A stretch of 64,000 nt of DNA from NCBI GenBank assembly GCA_016713505.1, contig JADJPA010000001.1, forward strand, positions 558,001-622,000, in the 5' to 3' direction. The notes under the pieces were generated by a model. It saw nothing but the letters and a program-made list of their open reading frames with translations. It made no database searches and was not told where the DNA came from. This DNA comes from Candidatus Competibacteraceae bacterium (GTDB lineage Bacteria > Pseudomonadota > Gammaproteobacteria > Competibacterales > Competibacteraceae). Positions within the stretch are counted from its first letter, which is position 1. Every line of letters begins with the position of its first letter. The position numbers were made by a program, and so were the translations under genes. Shown here one piece after another: positions 43,030 through 52,092 of the stretch.

Positions 43030-46000
43030 CTAACTTCTCAGTCTCCTCTCCACCCTCCGCAAACTCTTAAACGCCAACGCCCGAATCGCGCCATCTTCAC
43101 TCTTATTCGTCAAAATCCCTTCCAACGCACTTTTAGCGGCATCGCCGCCCAGGCGACCTAATGCCGCAATCGCGCTGGAGCGGGCCGCGTTGCCCACCGT
43201 GGTAGCGCGATGGATCAAGGCGGCGGCGTCCTGCTGTTCCAGGACAATCGGCAGCACGGTTTGCCGCTGTTCAGCGGTCGTTAGCCAACGACTATCCGTA
43301 TTCGGCAACGCCGCCCGCAACACCGGCCGCAACGCCGCGCCGTCCACGCTGGCCGATTTTTCCAGCACCGGCAATGCCGCCTGACTGTTAAGCCGCGCCA
43401 ATGCCGCGCTGGCCGCCGCCCGCACGTCGGGATCGACATCGGCCAACAACGGCAGCAACAACGCCTGATCGCTGGCGTCGCCGCAGTCGGCCAAACCGCG
43501 CAAGGCTTCACAGCACACCGCGTTGGGAATCTGCCCATCAGCCAGCGCCGCGCGCAGCGCGGGAGCCGCTTTCAACTGCAACTGCCGCGCCGCCCACAAA
43601 CCGGCCTGCCACGCTTGTGCCTCGCTTGCGGCCTGTTCGCGCCAGTGATTTTGCTCCGCCTGCCGCCAGCCGTCGGCGGTGCGTTGCAAAGCGGTCTGCA
43701 CCGCATCGGCTAATTCCGCTGCGCCGCTGTTGCCCGCCAACCAAGCCGCTTCCGCCCGCGTCGCCGCCGAATCGCTGCCTAGCAGCGTCCGCAGCGCATC
43801 GGTCGAGAAATGCTGCCGACGGATCAAACCGCGCCGCAGCCGTTGCCGCACCTGCTGATCCTTCACTACCCCCAGCCGCTGGGTCAGGGTGTCGGGATCG
43901 CCCTGCCGCGCCAGGAAGCGGGCGGCGGGGCGGCTGATTTCGGCATGTTCGCTGTTCAACGCCAGCAGATTGACCTGGGTGGCATCGTGCGGATACAGCT
44001 TTTGCAAGGAATCCAGCCCGGCCTTGCGCAATCCGGCATCGCGTTGATGCAGCAGGGTTTCCAGCACCGGTTCCGAGGCGGTCGCACCCAGTTCGCCCAG
44101 TTCGGCGGCGGCCCGCTGCCGGGCGTTGTTATCCTCATACGGATCGCTGGTCAGGCGCTCCAACAGGGCGCGGCTGCGCTCATCGCCAATCCGCCGCAAA
44201 CCGCGCAGCGTGCGCCAGCGCAAGTCGCCAGAACCTTCGCGCGCCAGCCGTTCCAGACTGTCGCGGAGGCGCTTTTGTTCGTCGGCATCAGCCAGACGTG
44301 GCAGCAGCGCGCCCAAGGCTTCAGCGGCGTCCGGGGCCAAGGCACGATCATCGGCGGGAATATCGGCACGCGGGTCAAGCAATGGTTCCAGATACTCCAG
44401 CGCGCGCCGGTCGCCCAATTCGCCCAGCGCGGCGATGGCCCGTTTCCGCTCCGGTTCCAATCCGGCTGTGAAGGCCAGCAACAAAGGTTGGAAGGCTTCC
44501 GGCCGTTGCTGGCGGGCCAGCCCTTCAGCAGCAGCCAGCAACAGTTCGCGCCGACCTCCGGCCAGCGCCCGCGTCAGCGGCTCCAGACTTGCGCCGGGCA
44601 CGCCGATGACGATGCGTTGCGCCAGTTGCGCACACGCCTGGGCGCGAATCGCTTCGTTGCGGTCGTCCAGCAAGCGCACCAGCAGGGTTTCGGCGGGCTT
44701 GGCGTCCAGCAGCGCCAGCACGTCGATGACGCGGGCGCGAATCGCCGGGTTGTCGTGATCGAGCAGCGGCGGCAGGGCTTGCAGCGCCGGGGCTTCCTGA
44801 TAATTCGGATAGCGTTTGCCATCGGCGCGCTTTTGCTCCGGTTGCGCCGGATCGCGCAGCAGTTGCAGCAGGATGTCCAGCATCAGCCCATGCTGGGCGG
44901 CGTGTTCCTTGTCGAGCAGGCCGCGACCCAGCAAGGGCAGGGCGGCGAGATGGCCGATGCGGCCCAGCGCACGCAGCAGCGCCGAACGGTCGGCGGTTTT
45001 ATCGGGATCATCATCCAGCCGGGCAATGATCGCATTCGCGGCTTGCTCCGCCGTTTGCGGGTTGGGCCGGGCGTGGGTTAGCGTCACCAACGCTTCCAGG
45101 GCGCGATTGGCGATGCGGGGTTCGGCGCGTAAGGCGCTCGCCAGCACCTCCAGCGCCAACGCTTCGCCACGCTGGGCCAAACCGACGGCGGCGCGCAGCC
45201 GCAATTCCTCGTGCTCGCTTTCCAGAGCGCGGGTCAGCGCCGCCGCCACCCGTGGATCGCGCTCATCCAACAGCCGATCCACCACCGTCAGGCGCAAGTC
45301 GTCGAAGCGGCTGTTGAGCGCCAGCAGCCACGGTTCCAGACTGCCCGCCGGATACAGCCGGGGCAGTTGCTCCAGCGCATGGCGGCGCACTTCGGCGCTG
45401 GCGGCGTTGACCGCGCCTTGCGCCAGTTCCCGCGCGCGGCTGTCGCCGTTACTGGCCGCGGCCAGCAGCTTGTCGAAAGCGGCGCGGCCGATGTCGGCGG
45501 CGTCGAGATTTAAAGCCAGCGCTAGCGGTTCCAGCGGCTGGGTGGGATGCAGTTCCAGCAGCGCATTCAACGCCGCCTGGCGCACCAGATGATGCGGGTC
45601 GCTCAAGGCTTGCCGCAGCACCGGCAACACCGCGTCGCGGCCGATGTCGGGTTGCTGGGCCAACGCGGCGAGGCGGGCGATGCAGTCGCGCCGCACCCGC
45701 TGATAGTCGTCCGGCCCCTTGGCGACCGGCGCTTGCCGGATCAACCCGGCATAGGTGCCAAACGCCAGCCGCCATAGTTCGGCGGCGCTGGCCTGGCCGT
45801 CCTTGGGTGGGCGACGACCGCCACCCGCGAAACGCAACACGGTCAATAACCGCTGGGTCGCCGAACCCGCCTCCGACTTTTGCGGACGACCGAACAGGCC
45901 GCGAATCCAGCCGGTCTTGCGTTCCAGTCGGGTTTCAGTTTCCGGCGCGGTCGGCGGCGGGGCGGCGTCAGTAGCGATGTCGGCCAACCGTTTGGCCTCG

Positions 46001-49000
46001 CGCCAGAAACTTTCCGGCTGCGGGCGCAAGCCGAGAATCTGGGCGGCGGCGTAACGGCGGGCTGGGGAATCACTGGACAGGGCGTTGACCACGGCGTTCA
46101 ACAGTCGCGGGCGCTGGCCGGCGTCCGGCCAGTTGCGCATGTCGCTGGCTTTTTCCGGCTGGCGCGGGCCGATCAAATCCAAGCCCCATTGCCCCAAATC
46201 CTCATCGCGCAACCGCGCTTCCAGCACGCGGGCGGCGGCGTAGCGGATTTCCGGCGAACTGGCGCTTAAAGCGCTGACCAGCAAATCTGGCTCCAGGCGG
46301 GCGCGGGCCAGAGCGATATCGCGGGCGACGATCACGGCGAAGGTCAGTTCCTGCAACTCGCGCTCGCTGTCTTCCAAACCCTGCAACAACCCTTGTACGC
46401 CATCGCCACCGAGGGCGACGAAGCTGTACAACGCACCGCGCCGAATCGGCAGATGCTCGTGGCGTTGGGTTCCGGCCAGCACCGGCAAGGCGCGGGTATC
46501 GCCCAGTTTCGATAGACCGTCGGCGGCCCAACTGCGCACCGCCAGATCGGCATGGGCCAGCGCGTCCAGTAGCGGTTGCGGGTTGGCGCTCTGGCAGGCG
46601 GCGGCCAGCCCGCGCGCGCCGTGTTCGCGCACCAGCGGGTCGTCATCGTTGAGCAGCATGGTTAAAAACGGAATGCTGCTTGGGTCGCCGACATCGGCCA
46701 ACGCGGCGGCGGCGCGCTGGCGTAACCCATCGCTGGGCCGGTCGCGCGAAGCGGGGGTGATGCTGAGCAGCGCTTGCATCGGCCCGACCGCGCGGGCGTC
46801 GCGGCGCTTGCCGCACAACTCGCCCGCCCGCACCCGCAGCAGGTAAAACGGACTGTCGAAAGCCAGCGCGAAAGCGTGGGCGTCGGTCGGCAATAATTTA
46901 TCCATCGCTTCGATGGCGGCGATAAACTGGGCAACGTGCTCGACTTGCAGCAATTCGATCAGCCGACTGCGCAAGGTGTCGGCGGATGACGCTTCCAGCG
47001 CACCCTTGAGACCGGCCAGCCGCACGTCGGCGGCGGGCGAGTTGAGAGCGGCGAGGTGGTATCCGGGGCGCTTCTTGTCGGCGTCCTCCTTGGTCAGCGC
47101 CTCGTAAGCGGCTAGACCCACCTGGGCGGCGCTGTCGGCGACGCGGGCGATCAGCAATTCCTTGGCCCAAGCGCGGGACTGGCGCAGTTGCCGGGCCAGT
47201 TCCTCGACCGCCCAGCGGCGCACGTCGGCGTGGACGGACGCCACCGCCCGCCGCAGCGTGGTTTCCGGGCGCTTGCTGTGCCAGGCCCACAAGGTGCGCA
47301 TCGCCTCGCGCCGGGCGTCCTCGGCTTCGTCGTCGAGTGCCTGACCGAGCAGGGCGTCGATCCGATTCGCCAATTCGGCGGGGGCGGTCGTACCGTGCTT
47401 GACCAGCAATTGCAGGGCGCGGGCGCGGATGTCGCCTGATGGGGTGCGCAGGGCTAATTCAGCGAGATCGATGTCGCCCGCCGGGCCTTCCGGTTCAGCG
47501 AGTTTCAGCAGGCCGTCGAAGGCTTCGGCGCGGACTTGGGCGTCTTCGTCGTTCAACAGCCATTGCAGGCGCGCGCGCAAGCGCGGATCGCCCGCTAGAT
47601 TGCTGATCGCGGGAGCAATAAAGCGCGTGATTTGCCGACGCATGGCGGGGTTCGGCTCGCGGCTCAACTGCAACAGCGCGCCGCTGGCCCGCTCGTCGCC
47701 CAGCCAGCTCAAACACAAGGCGGCTTGCAAGGCCATGTCCGGCTGGCGGCAAGCCAATGCGGTGAACAGCGGTTCCAGAGGCTGTTCGCTCGCGGTGGCG
47801 GCGCTGGCGTCCTCAGCGACGCCTTGCGCCTTGAAGTCATCCAAAATTTTACTGATGTCGCTGCCCTCGCCGCGCAATCGCGCAGCCAGCACCGGATAGG
47901 CCATTACTCCGATCCAAAACGCGGCGCGGCGCACTTCGAATTGATCGTCGTTGAGCGCCTGATCGAGCAGGCGACGACCGTCCGGGGTCGCACCGAGCTG
48001 GCGCCGACCGAGCCGGATCAACACCGCGCGGCGGATGTCGGGCGAGCCGCGCTCGAAAGCGTTTCGCAGCGGCGCAACGCTGGCGGCGGGTTCCAGCGCC
48101 AGCAGGGCGTCGAGCGCCGCTTCCCGGACTTTTTCCTCGCCATCGTTCAGCCGCTCGTTGAGCCAGCGCGGAATCAGCGGCGACGCCTGCCGCCGTTCGG
48201 CCAATTGCTTGACTGCGTATAGCCGTAAATCGGCGTGGCGACTGCCGAGCGCCGCGTGCAGGGCAGCCAGCGGGTTGTCGGTCTCGATCTGCTCCAGCGC
48301 GGTCAAAGCGGCCTTGCGCGCGCCGGGATTGTCGTCGTTGAGCGCCTGCGCCAGCGCCGGACGGCTGCGGCGGCGTTGGGTCTTGCCCAGCCATTGCGCG
48401 GCCTCGATCCGCTGCGGCGGACGCGAATCCTGCGCCAGCACCCATTCCAAGCCTTCCCGTGCTTCGTCCTCGGCCAGTTGCGCCAGCGCGTCCAGCGTGG
48501 CGGATGAGGAACGGGTGGCTTTCACCTCATCCAGCAGCCGTTGCAGGCGCGAATCCCAGACTTCGGGATTGCCGGATGGATTGCCGTCCTGATTGATCGT
48601 GCTCAGCCAGAGTTGCCGCTGTTCGGTGACGGCGACCAGCGTTCCGCCGCGCTGTTCCGGCTTGGCTTGCGGTTGGGCCTCGACCAGCGCCAGCGCGCGG
48701 GGATCGCGGCCAATCGGCACGGTGCGCGGCTTGCGCCGTTGATCCAGCATCCAGATTTTCAGTTCGCCGTCCGCGCCCAGTGAGAACAGGCGGCGCGGCA
48801 GTGGTCGGTTCTGCTCGTCGGTCAGCGCCGCACTGAACAGCAGGGCGCGCACCGGCCCCTGATGGGCGGCGTCACCGCTGCGGTCTTCCTCGTCAATCGC
48901 GCCTTCCAGGAAGCAGACGCGGATGGAGCCGTCGCCGCACCCGGCCACGATGCGGCCATCGCCGGTGAAGGCGAGGGCTTCGATGCCGCGTTCGCCGCAG

Positions 49001-49554
49001 GGCATGACGCGGAGTTCGGCCTGGGCGAGATTCGCCAGCGGCAGCACGTAAATGGTGTTATCGGCCCCGGCGGCGGCCACGCTGGCGCTGGCGGCATCGA
49101 CCGCCACGGCGCGCAAAGGCTGCTCGCTCAAGCGGCTCTGAGCGGTTTCGCGCAACTGGATTTTTTCACCTTCGGCAACGATTTCGTGCAGCTTCAGTAT
49201 GCCGTCTTCACCGACGCTGACGGCCTGCTTGCCGAACGTCGCTAATCCGTGAATCGCCCCGGTGTGGGCGGCTTGCCGGGTGTTCGGTGCTTCGCCGTTG
49301 CCGTCGGTGCGCCATAGCGCCAGCGCACCGTCCGCCGTACCCGCCAGTAACAAGCCGTCCTCGCTGAAGGCCAGCGCGGTGGCGGCGGATTCTAGCGGGG
49401 CGCTGAAGCGAGCGTTGAGCTTGGGCAGTTGCAGCAGATGAACGCTGGATTGGGTGACGCCTGCGGCGTCGCGGCGACCGCCCACAGCCAGCAGTTTGCC
49501 GCTGGCGGCGACGGCCAACAGGCGTTCAATGTAGGGCGCGTATTGTTTGGCCAC
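43030..49554 (-). CDS. Giant WD40-HEAT repeat protein, 2174 residues
   Basis: The first 300 or so residues form a WD40-like beta-propeller (ATALAFSEDGLLLAGTADGA, IHGLATFGKQAVSVGEDGIL, IEALAFTGDGRIVAGCGDGS, RRLFSLGADGELKIWMLDQR). From about residue 340 to the end the protein is almost entirely HEAT/PBS-type helical repeats with patterns such as VREAALDALLALE and LRERLQ-like helices. No enzyme motif is seen. Translation starts at GTG behind AAGGAG. It is the last gene of the leftward cluster that includes the HEAT, WGR and reverse transcriptase genes, but an AT-rich block of about 2.5 kb separates it from them. A scaffold or sensor role is likely. Confidence 0.85.
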   Translation of the reverse strand: MAKQYAPYIERLLAVAASGKLLAVGGRRDAAGVTQSSVHLLQLPKLNARFSAPLESAATALAFSEDGLLLAGTADGALALWRTDGNGEAPNTRQAAHTGAIHGLATFGKQAVSVGEDGILKLHEIVAEGEKIQLRETAQSRLSEQPLRAVAVDAASASVAAAGADNTIYVLPLANLAQAELRVMPCGERGIEALAFTGDGRIVAGCGDGSIRVCFLEGAIDEEDRSGDAAHQGPVRALLFSAALTDEQNRPLPRRLFSLGADGELKIWMLDQRRKPRTVPIGRDPRALALVEAQPQAKPEQRGGTLVAVTEQRQLWLSTINQDGNPSGNPEVWDSRLQRLLDEVKATRSSSATLDALAQLAEDEAREGLEWVLAQDSRPPQRIEAAQWLGKTQRRRSRPALAQALNDDNPGARKAALTALEQIETDNPLAALHAALGSRHADLRLYAVKQLAERRQASPLIPRWLNERLNDGEEKVREAALDALLALEPAASVAPLRNAFERGSPDIRRAVLIRLGRRQLGATPDGRRLLDQALNDDQFEVRRAAFWIGVMAYPVLAARLRGEGSDISKILDDFKAQGVAEDASAATASEQPLEPLFTALACRQPDMALQAALCLSWLGDERASGALLQLSREPNPAMRRQITRFIAPAISNLAGDPRLRARLQWLLNDEDAQVRAEAFDGLLKLAEPEGPAGDIDLAELALRTPSGDIRARALQLLVKHGTTAPAELANRIDALLGQALDDEAEDARREAMRTLWAWHSKRPETTLRRAVASVHADVRRWAVEELARQLRQSRAWAKELLIARVADSAAQVGLAAYEALTKEDADKKRPGYHLAALNSPAADVRLAGLKGALEASSADTLRSRLIELLQVEHVAQFIAAIEAMDKLLPTDAHAFALAFDSPFYLLRVRAGELCGKRRDARAVGPMQALLSITPASRDRPSDGLRQRAAAALADVGDPSSIPFLTMLLNDDDPLVREHGARGLAAACQSANPQPLLDALAHADLAVRSWAADGLSKLGDTRALPVLAGTQRHEHLPIRRGALYSFVALGGDGVQGLLQGLEDSERELQELTFAVIVARDIALARARLEPDLLVSALSASSPEIRYAAARVLEARLRDEDLGQWGLDLIGPRQPEKASDMRNWPDAGQRPRLLNAVVNALSSDSPARRYAAAQILGLRPQPESFWREAKRLADIATDAAPPPTAPETETRLERKTGWIRGLFGRPQKSEAGSATQRLLTVLRFAGGGRRPPKDGQASAAELWRLAFGTYAGLIRQAPVAKGPDDYQRVRRDCIARLAALAQQPDIGRDAVLPVLRQALSDPHHLVRQAALNALLELHPTQPLEPLALALNLDAADIGRAAFDKLLAAASNGDSRARELAQGAVNAASAEVRRHALEQLPRLYPAGSLEPWLLALNSRFDDLRLTVVDRLLDERDPRVAAALTRALESEHEELRLRAAVGLAQRGEALALEVLASALRAEPRIANRALEALVTLTHARPNPQTAEQAANAIIARLDDDPDKTADRSALLRALGRIGHLAALPLLGRGLLDKEHAAQHGLMLDILLQLLRDPAQPEQKRADGKRYPNYQEAPALQALPPLLDHDNPAIRARVIDVLALLDAKPAETLLVRLLDDRNEAIRAQACAQLAQRIVIGVPGASLEPLTRALAGGRRELLLAAAEGLARQQRPEAFQPLLLAFTAGLEPERKRAIAALGELGDRRALEYLEPLLDPRADIPADDRALAPDAAEALGALLPRLADADEQKRLRDSLERLAREGSGDLRWRTLRGLRRIGDERSRALLERLTSDPYEDNNARQRAAAELGELGATASEPVLETLLHQRDAGLRKAGLDSLQKLYPHDATQVNLLALNSEHAEISRPAARFLARQGDPDTLTQRLGVVKDQQVRQRLRRGLIRRQHFSTDALRTLLGSDSAATRAEAAWLAGNSGAAELADAVQTALQRTADGWRQAEQNHWREQAASEAQAWQAGLWAARQLQLKAAPALRAALADGQIPNAVCCEALRGLADCGDASDQALLLPLLADVDPDVRAAASAALARLNSQAALPVLEKSASVDGAALRPVLRAALPNTDSRWLTTAEQRQTVLPIVLEQQDAAALIHRATTVGNAARSSAIAALGRLGGDAAKSALEGILTNKSEDGAIRALAFKSLRRVERRLRS

Positions 49555-49615
49555 GGGCGGCTCCTTGCTGGATAGCTTTCAATTGAATTGGATAATGTTA
49601 AACAACCTAAATCAG

Positions 49616-50608
49616 CTAAGCAGGTTCATCATTTTCTGGACTGGGTTTTTTGAAACCATCATGGATATTTTCTTCTAATTGCTTGGCAAATGATTGGCCC
49701 CAAAGCCAGCGATCTTTATCGCGCAGGGATAAGTTTTTAGGAGTGCTTTCTATGACAGCGGCTCGATAGGCAATATAGCCATTCCATCGTTCCTCAAACT
49801 TTGTTTTGTTATCGAGGCCGTGGAAATTTTTCAAAACATCACATGCCCGAATATCATAAACAGTGAATTTTTCTGGATAAAGTACAGTCAAAATTGCCGA
49901 CGCCATAGGCAGATAGAATTTCCAAACTTCTAAAAATACCCGCATTTTTTCTTTAGATGACTCTGCTTTAATGATTTGTTGCGTTAATGTGGTGACTGCA
50001 TCATCAAGGCTGGAGTAACCTCGATCTAAAAATCTCTTGGCAATTTTTGATTTCGCTCTATTTGCTTTCCAGATAACGATGCAGAAAAAATCGAATGCAC
50101 TTAATTGATTAGTGCGCTGAAAATTTGGAGAGACTTCATCAAATAAGTAATTCTCAAGATGATAGTATTTGCAATATCCTGTGGAAATCTGATTTTTTGA
50201 TAAAAAAGAAAAAGCTGAATACTCTGCGCATTGTGAATAGTGGCCGGTTTCCAATATCTTGAATTGTGGATCAAGATATTTATCATATTCACCCTTTGTA
50301 GTGGGTCTACCAGCGAAAGCGCCTATTGCATATCCGGTCTCAAATAGATTGACTTCAGGGCATAGGCCATTGGCACAAAAGCTGCTATCTCCGCCAACGT
50401 GCCCAGCTCCTTCACCAATCGTTTCTATAATCGGTTCTTTGAGGCCAACCAAATCAGCCGCTTTTTCCAAAGGCCAATTATTCGCGCTCGCAATAGTATG
50501 CGCGCGTCGCTCACATCGATCTAATAACGGGCATCTTGCAGGTAGTGATAGTGTGTTCGAGATAGCAAAATAATCTGCTTTTGTTTGTGGCGCTGTTATA
50601 GAGATCAT
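49616..50608 (-). CDS. AT-rich gene of unknown function with C-terminal glycosylase-like helical motif
   Basis: The 330-residue protein has a Cys-rich N-terminal half (CPLLDRCERR, SSFCANGLCPE, YSQCAEYSAF, STGYCKYYH) that could bind metal. In the C-terminal half is the stretch LPMASAILTVLYPEKFTVYD, which resembles a helical region in proteins related to DNA glycosylases. I cannot name the family. It lies in the AT-rich block between the two repeat proteins of the retron-like cluster, on the same strand. Confidence 0.65.
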   Translation of the reverse strand: MISITAPQTKADYFAISNTLSLPARCPLLDRCERRAHTIASANNWPLEKAADLVGLKEPIIETIGEGAGHVGGDSSFCANGLCPEVNLFETGYAIGAFAGRPTTKGEYDKYLDPQFKILETGHYSQCAEYSAFSFLSKNQISTGYCKYYHLENYLFDEVSPNFQRTNQLSAFDFFCIVIWKANRAKSKIAKRFLDRGYSSLDDAVTTLTQQIIKAESSKEKMRVFLEVWKFYLPMASAILTVLYPEKFTVYDIRACDVLKNFHGLDNKTKFEERWNGYIAYRAAVIESTPKNLSLRDKDRWLWGQSFAKQLEENIHDGFKKPSPENDEPA

Positions 50609-50705
50609 AAGATATATCTCAATGGTTTAAAGTAATTGATTGAATATATTCGGCTCAACTAGAAGCCTCTGGTATCAGCAACCTATCTTCTCGTATACCT
50701 TATTT

Positions 50706-51107
50706 TCACCTGCACCATTGCTTTTCACAGGGAATTCCATCGTTATTTCCATCCATTTTTACATTAGGGCAGTTTCTTAAAAAGAAAGTCGCTTCTTCAC
50801 AAGAAGTCATCTGCGAACAATGGGTTCGACCATCACATTTGAAGTTTGTGGTTGCTACCTTGCCAGAACCCTGCGAAGGCATGACTGTCAAGGCTCCTTC
50901 TATGGGTTTTTCCTGTACGCAAACTGTCCCTTCAGGAACATTTCCATAAAAAATTCTGCCATCCTTGGTAATACATTTTATGGTTTTTCTGTAGGCTGAA
51001 TTTTCGGAGGTCTGCTGTATCAAAACTTCTTCATTTCGTTGCTTGTACCAATAATTCCCATACCAGCCAACGCCTAAGATAATTGCAATTAATATGAGCT
51101 TTTTCAT
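50706..51107 (-). CDS. Excalibur-domain exported protein
   Basis: The 133-residue protein has an N-terminal membrane or signal segment (KKLILIAIILGVGWYGNYWY) and a C-terminal Excalibur calcium-binding domain (FKCDGRTHCSQMTSCEEATF, then MDGNNDGIPCEKQWC). The middle part (CITKDGRIFYGNVPEGTVC) resembles a DUF4124-like segment. It is likely extracytoplasmic. It is AT-rich like its neighbours. Confidence 0.82.
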   Translation of the reverse strand: MKKLILIAIILGVGWYGNYWYKQRNEEVLIQQTSENSAYRKTIKCITKDGRIFYGNVPEGTVCVQEKPIEGALTVMPSQGSGKVATTNFKCDGRTHCSQMTSCEEATFFLRNCPNVKMDGNNDGIPCEKQWCR

Positions 51108-51213
51108 GATATAAGTAAGTATCCCTAAATTATCCAGTATTTGTGTTGAACATTTTCAATGAGTTACCAGCTTAGAAGCTGGTAGAACTTCTGGTTAGGT
51201 ACTTAAAATGAGA

Positions 51214-51435
51214 TTATGATACTTCCCACATGGGGCGCATTTTGGGTGATGGTAGTTCTCGATTTTCCTTAATAAAATATTGGATCACATCCTCGATAAC
51301 ATCACATAGCTCACTATAAAGCTGTGTTAGATTGTCGCCATGAATACCCGAAATCAAATCTGGACACTTGCCAATGTAGGTTTGGTCCTCTTCGCTCCAT
51401 TCAATCCATTTGTGATATTGATTATTTGGCTTCAT
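51214..51435 (-). CDS. HicB-like small protein
   Basis: The 73-residue protein (QYHKWIEWSEEDQTYIGKCP, then DLISGIHGDNLTQLYSELCD) has the partial HicB fold found in HicAB antitoxins. The ATG at 51435 lies within the end of the upstream gene, giving a 14-base overlap; a longer reading is unlikely. No HicA toxin lies next to it. It is the third gene of a compact trio with the PIN toxin. Confidence 0.75.
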   Translation of the reverse strand: MKPNNQYHKWIEWSEEDQTYIGKCPDLISGIHGDNLTQLYSELCDVIEDVIQYFIKENRELPSPKMRPMWEVS

Positions 51436-51640
51436 TTTCGACTCTTCGGGCCTTGATCTCGGCAATAACACTTTTGACCGACTTTCCTTTAAATAACTGT
51501 TCCCGTTCAGCCGTATAGTCACCGCTACCTGCCCGAAATTGATTCAAGAAGCGCAAAGTATCAACAACGCCTAGTTCTTGAATCAAAGCGTTTTTTGCTC
51601 GATGAGAAATCTCAGAAAGCGGTTGAAAATTAATATTCAT
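51422..51640 (-). CDS. Small antitoxin-like protein, partner of the PIN toxin
   Basis: The 72-residue protein (QPLSEISHRAKNALIQELGV, then VDTLRFLNQFRAGSGDYTAE) is an antitoxin-like protein seen next to PIN toxins. It overlaps the end of the PIN gene by 4 bases and the start of the HicB-like gene by 14. Toxin first, antitoxin second is the less common order. The function is inferred from placement. Confidence 0.65.
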   Translation of the reverse strand: MNINFQPLSEISHRAKNALIQELGVVDTLRFLNQFRAGSGDYTAEREQLFKGKSVKSVIAEIKARRVENEAK

Positions 51641-52080
51641 TTTACAATCTCTGGAATTGAGTTAAGCAGGGTTATAACTTTACAATCCAAAATAGAGATA
51701 GATTGAACCTTGCGTAATAGTCTGTCATCGCAGGTACAGAAATAATCTGCTTTTGCGGTTGAAGCCAAAGCCAAGTGGAGAGCATCCATTGTTTGCAAAC
51801 CTTGATCTTCTAAAGCTAATGCTAGCGTCTCAACCTCATCTGTAACTTGCAAATATTCGGATGCAAGCGATAAAACAGCAAATGTTTCCATTCTTCGCGT
51901 TTCGTCTGGAATACTCGAAATCTCATAGGTCAATGCTTCAGAACTGAATAGAACTATTTCCTTTGCGCTGACCGCTGCTAATAGCGCGAATAATGCCTCT
52001 GTCTCAACCCTAATCCGAGGGTGCGTCTGGTTGTCGAGATGACGTTGTAGACAACAATTATCGAGATAAACTCGTATCAC
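51637..52080 (-). CDS. PIN-domain toxin
   Basis: The 147-residue protein starts MIRVYLDNCCLQRHLDNQTH, with the first acidic PIN residue. It continues with SSEALTYEISSIPD and the late motif LQTMDALHLALASTAKADYF, then CTCDDRLLRK. These give the acidic pocket of PIN nucleases. It starts only 12 bases after the 931-residue HEAT gene on the same strand, so it could be read on the same message. It is AT-rich compared with that gene. Confidence 0.85.
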   Translation of the reverse strand: MIRVYLDNCCLQRHLDNQTHPRIRVETEALFALLAAVSAKEIVLFSSEALTYEISSIPDETRRMETFAVLSLASEYLQVTDEVETLALALEDQGLQTMDALHLALASTAKADYFCTCDDRLLRKVQSISILDCKVITLLNSIPEIVK

Positions 52081-52092
52081 TTCATGATTTCC

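Noticed and set aside
43810..45081. 423-codon open frame opposite the WD40-HEAT gene
   Set aside because: It is an antisense shadow produced by GC-rich repeat coding; it has no start signal or motif.
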